A stretch of DNA of 7,457 bases from an uncultured Collinsella sp. Its GTDB lineage: Bacteria; Actinomycetota; Coriobacteriia; Coriobacteriales; Coriobacteriaceae. Location of the stretch: positions 1 to 7,457 of the forward strand of contig UQZI01000092.1 of the NCBI GenBank assembly GCA_900545555.1, in the 5' to 3' direction. Positions within the stretch are counted from its first letter, which is position 1. Every line of letters begins with the position of its first letter. Below the pieces are notes generated by a model. It saw only the letters and a list, made by a program, of their open reading frames with translations, did not search any database and was not told the DNA's origin. The position numbers were made by a program, and so were the translations under genes. Below are positions 7,012 to 7,457 of the stretch, one piece after another.

Positions 7012-7419
7012 CTACTGGATGCGCGTGCGGCAGTACGGGCACACCTTCCAGTCCGCGTTGAGCGGGCGGTGGCAGGTGGGGCAGACGTTCCTGACCTGCG
7101 TGTTGCAGATGGGGCACACCACAAAGTCGCGGTCGATGGGAGCACCGCACTTGGGGCAGATGCCGTAGTGCGAAAGCTGGTGCTCACGAAGAGCAATGTC
7201 AAGGTCCTGCTCCTCACGGTCGATGAGGTAGGAGCTGGGACGCAGGATGGGGATGACGGAGATGATCGCCCACATCCACCAGGGCTCCGCGCCGCGACGC
7301 TGGGCATCGCGGATCACGTAGACGATCGAGAGGATGTAGAGCATGACGACGCACACGACCATGAGGTAGAGGACCATGCGGACCTCGGGCGTGATGAGCT
7401 GGTCGAAAAGTTCTGGCAT
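7012..7419 (-). CDS. Membrane-anchored double zinc-ribbon protein
   Basis: The 135-residue product has a hydrophobic segment at about 14-36 (VRMVLYLMVVCVVMLYILSI), a basic DAQRRGAEP linker, and a second hydrophobic stretch (WWMWAIISVIPIL, about 47-59) ending in SSYLIDRE. This N-terminal layout resembles the phospholipase D-nuclease N-terminal-like membrane segment. The C-terminal 50 residues hold four CxxC knuckles, CPKC, CPIC, CPTC and CPYC, which form two zinc ribbons. The zinc ribbons would lie in the cytoplasm and may mediate protein contacts; no enzymatic motif is present. ATG 7419 is preferred because GAAGGGG lies 9 bases upstream; an in-frame ATG at 7440 adds 7 residues but has no ribosome site. 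It has its own terminator and no clear functional link to thrS. The precise role is unknown. Confidence 0.85.
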   Translation of the reverse strand: MPELFDQLITPEVRMVLYLMVVCVVMLYILSIVYVIRDAQRRGAEPWWMWAIISVIPILRPSSYLIDREEQDLDIALREHQLSHYGICPKCGAPIDRDFVVCPICNTQVRNVCPTCHRPLNADWKVCPYCRTRIQ

Positions 7420-7457
7420 GTCGGGGACCCCTTCTGTCATCGGAAGACGTCACGGAG

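Noticed and set aside
6581..7168. Plus- and minus-strand open frames over the repeat cluster, including short products starting MPPRT
   Set aside because: The similar short peptides come from the repeated DNA motif in different frames. There is no ribosome site or recognisable domain, and repeat spacing is not a multiple of three.

Overview
All genes in this window are read from the minus strand, so gene order runs from high to low coordinates. The sequence suggests a gut-type Coriobacteriia (Actinobacteriota), probably Collinsella or a close relative. This is inferred from a GC-rich housekeeping gene (thrS) beside a more AT-rich polysaccharide locus headed by a NusG/LoaP-type antiterminator; nothing here fixes the species.

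Layout from right to left. (1) 7419-7012: a small membrane protein with a double zinc ribbon, closed by a strong intrinsic terminator (6983-6959). (2) 7011-6436: a gene-free stretch with a cluster of five related 20-bp motifs in alternating orientation (6732-6929), a plain stretch, and a GC-rich leader with two large hairpins ahead of thrS. (3) 6435-4672: thrS, threonyl-tRNA synthetase, apparently without the N-terminal TGS domain, followed by two tandem terminators (4645-4615 and 4600-4573), the second with T-runs on both strands. (4) 4570-4347: the control region of the polysaccharide operon. (5) 4346-1: a tightly packed operon of a LoaP/RfaH-like antiterminator, an undecaprenyl-phosphate sugar-phosphate transferase, an AmsE-like family 2 glycosyltransferase, a second family 2 glycosyltransferase, a possible 55-residue ORF, and an EpsG-family polymerase that runs off the window.

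How the genes fit together: the sugar transferase would load the first sugar phosphate on undecaprenyl phosphate, the glycosyltransferases would extend the repeat unit, and the EpsG/Wzy-like membrane protein would polymerise it. The antiterminator would let polymerase read through this long AT-rich operon.

The most notable observation is in the control region. A TATAAT promoter aimed at the antiterminator gene lies inside a 92-bp segment bounded by 15-bp inverted repeats with a single mismatch (4438-4452 and 4545-4559). This is the architecture of an invertible, phase-variable promoter. If flipped, transcription would run into the two-sided terminator in front of the thrS 3' end. No recombinase gene is in the window, so inversion is a testable hypothesis rather than a demonstrated fact.
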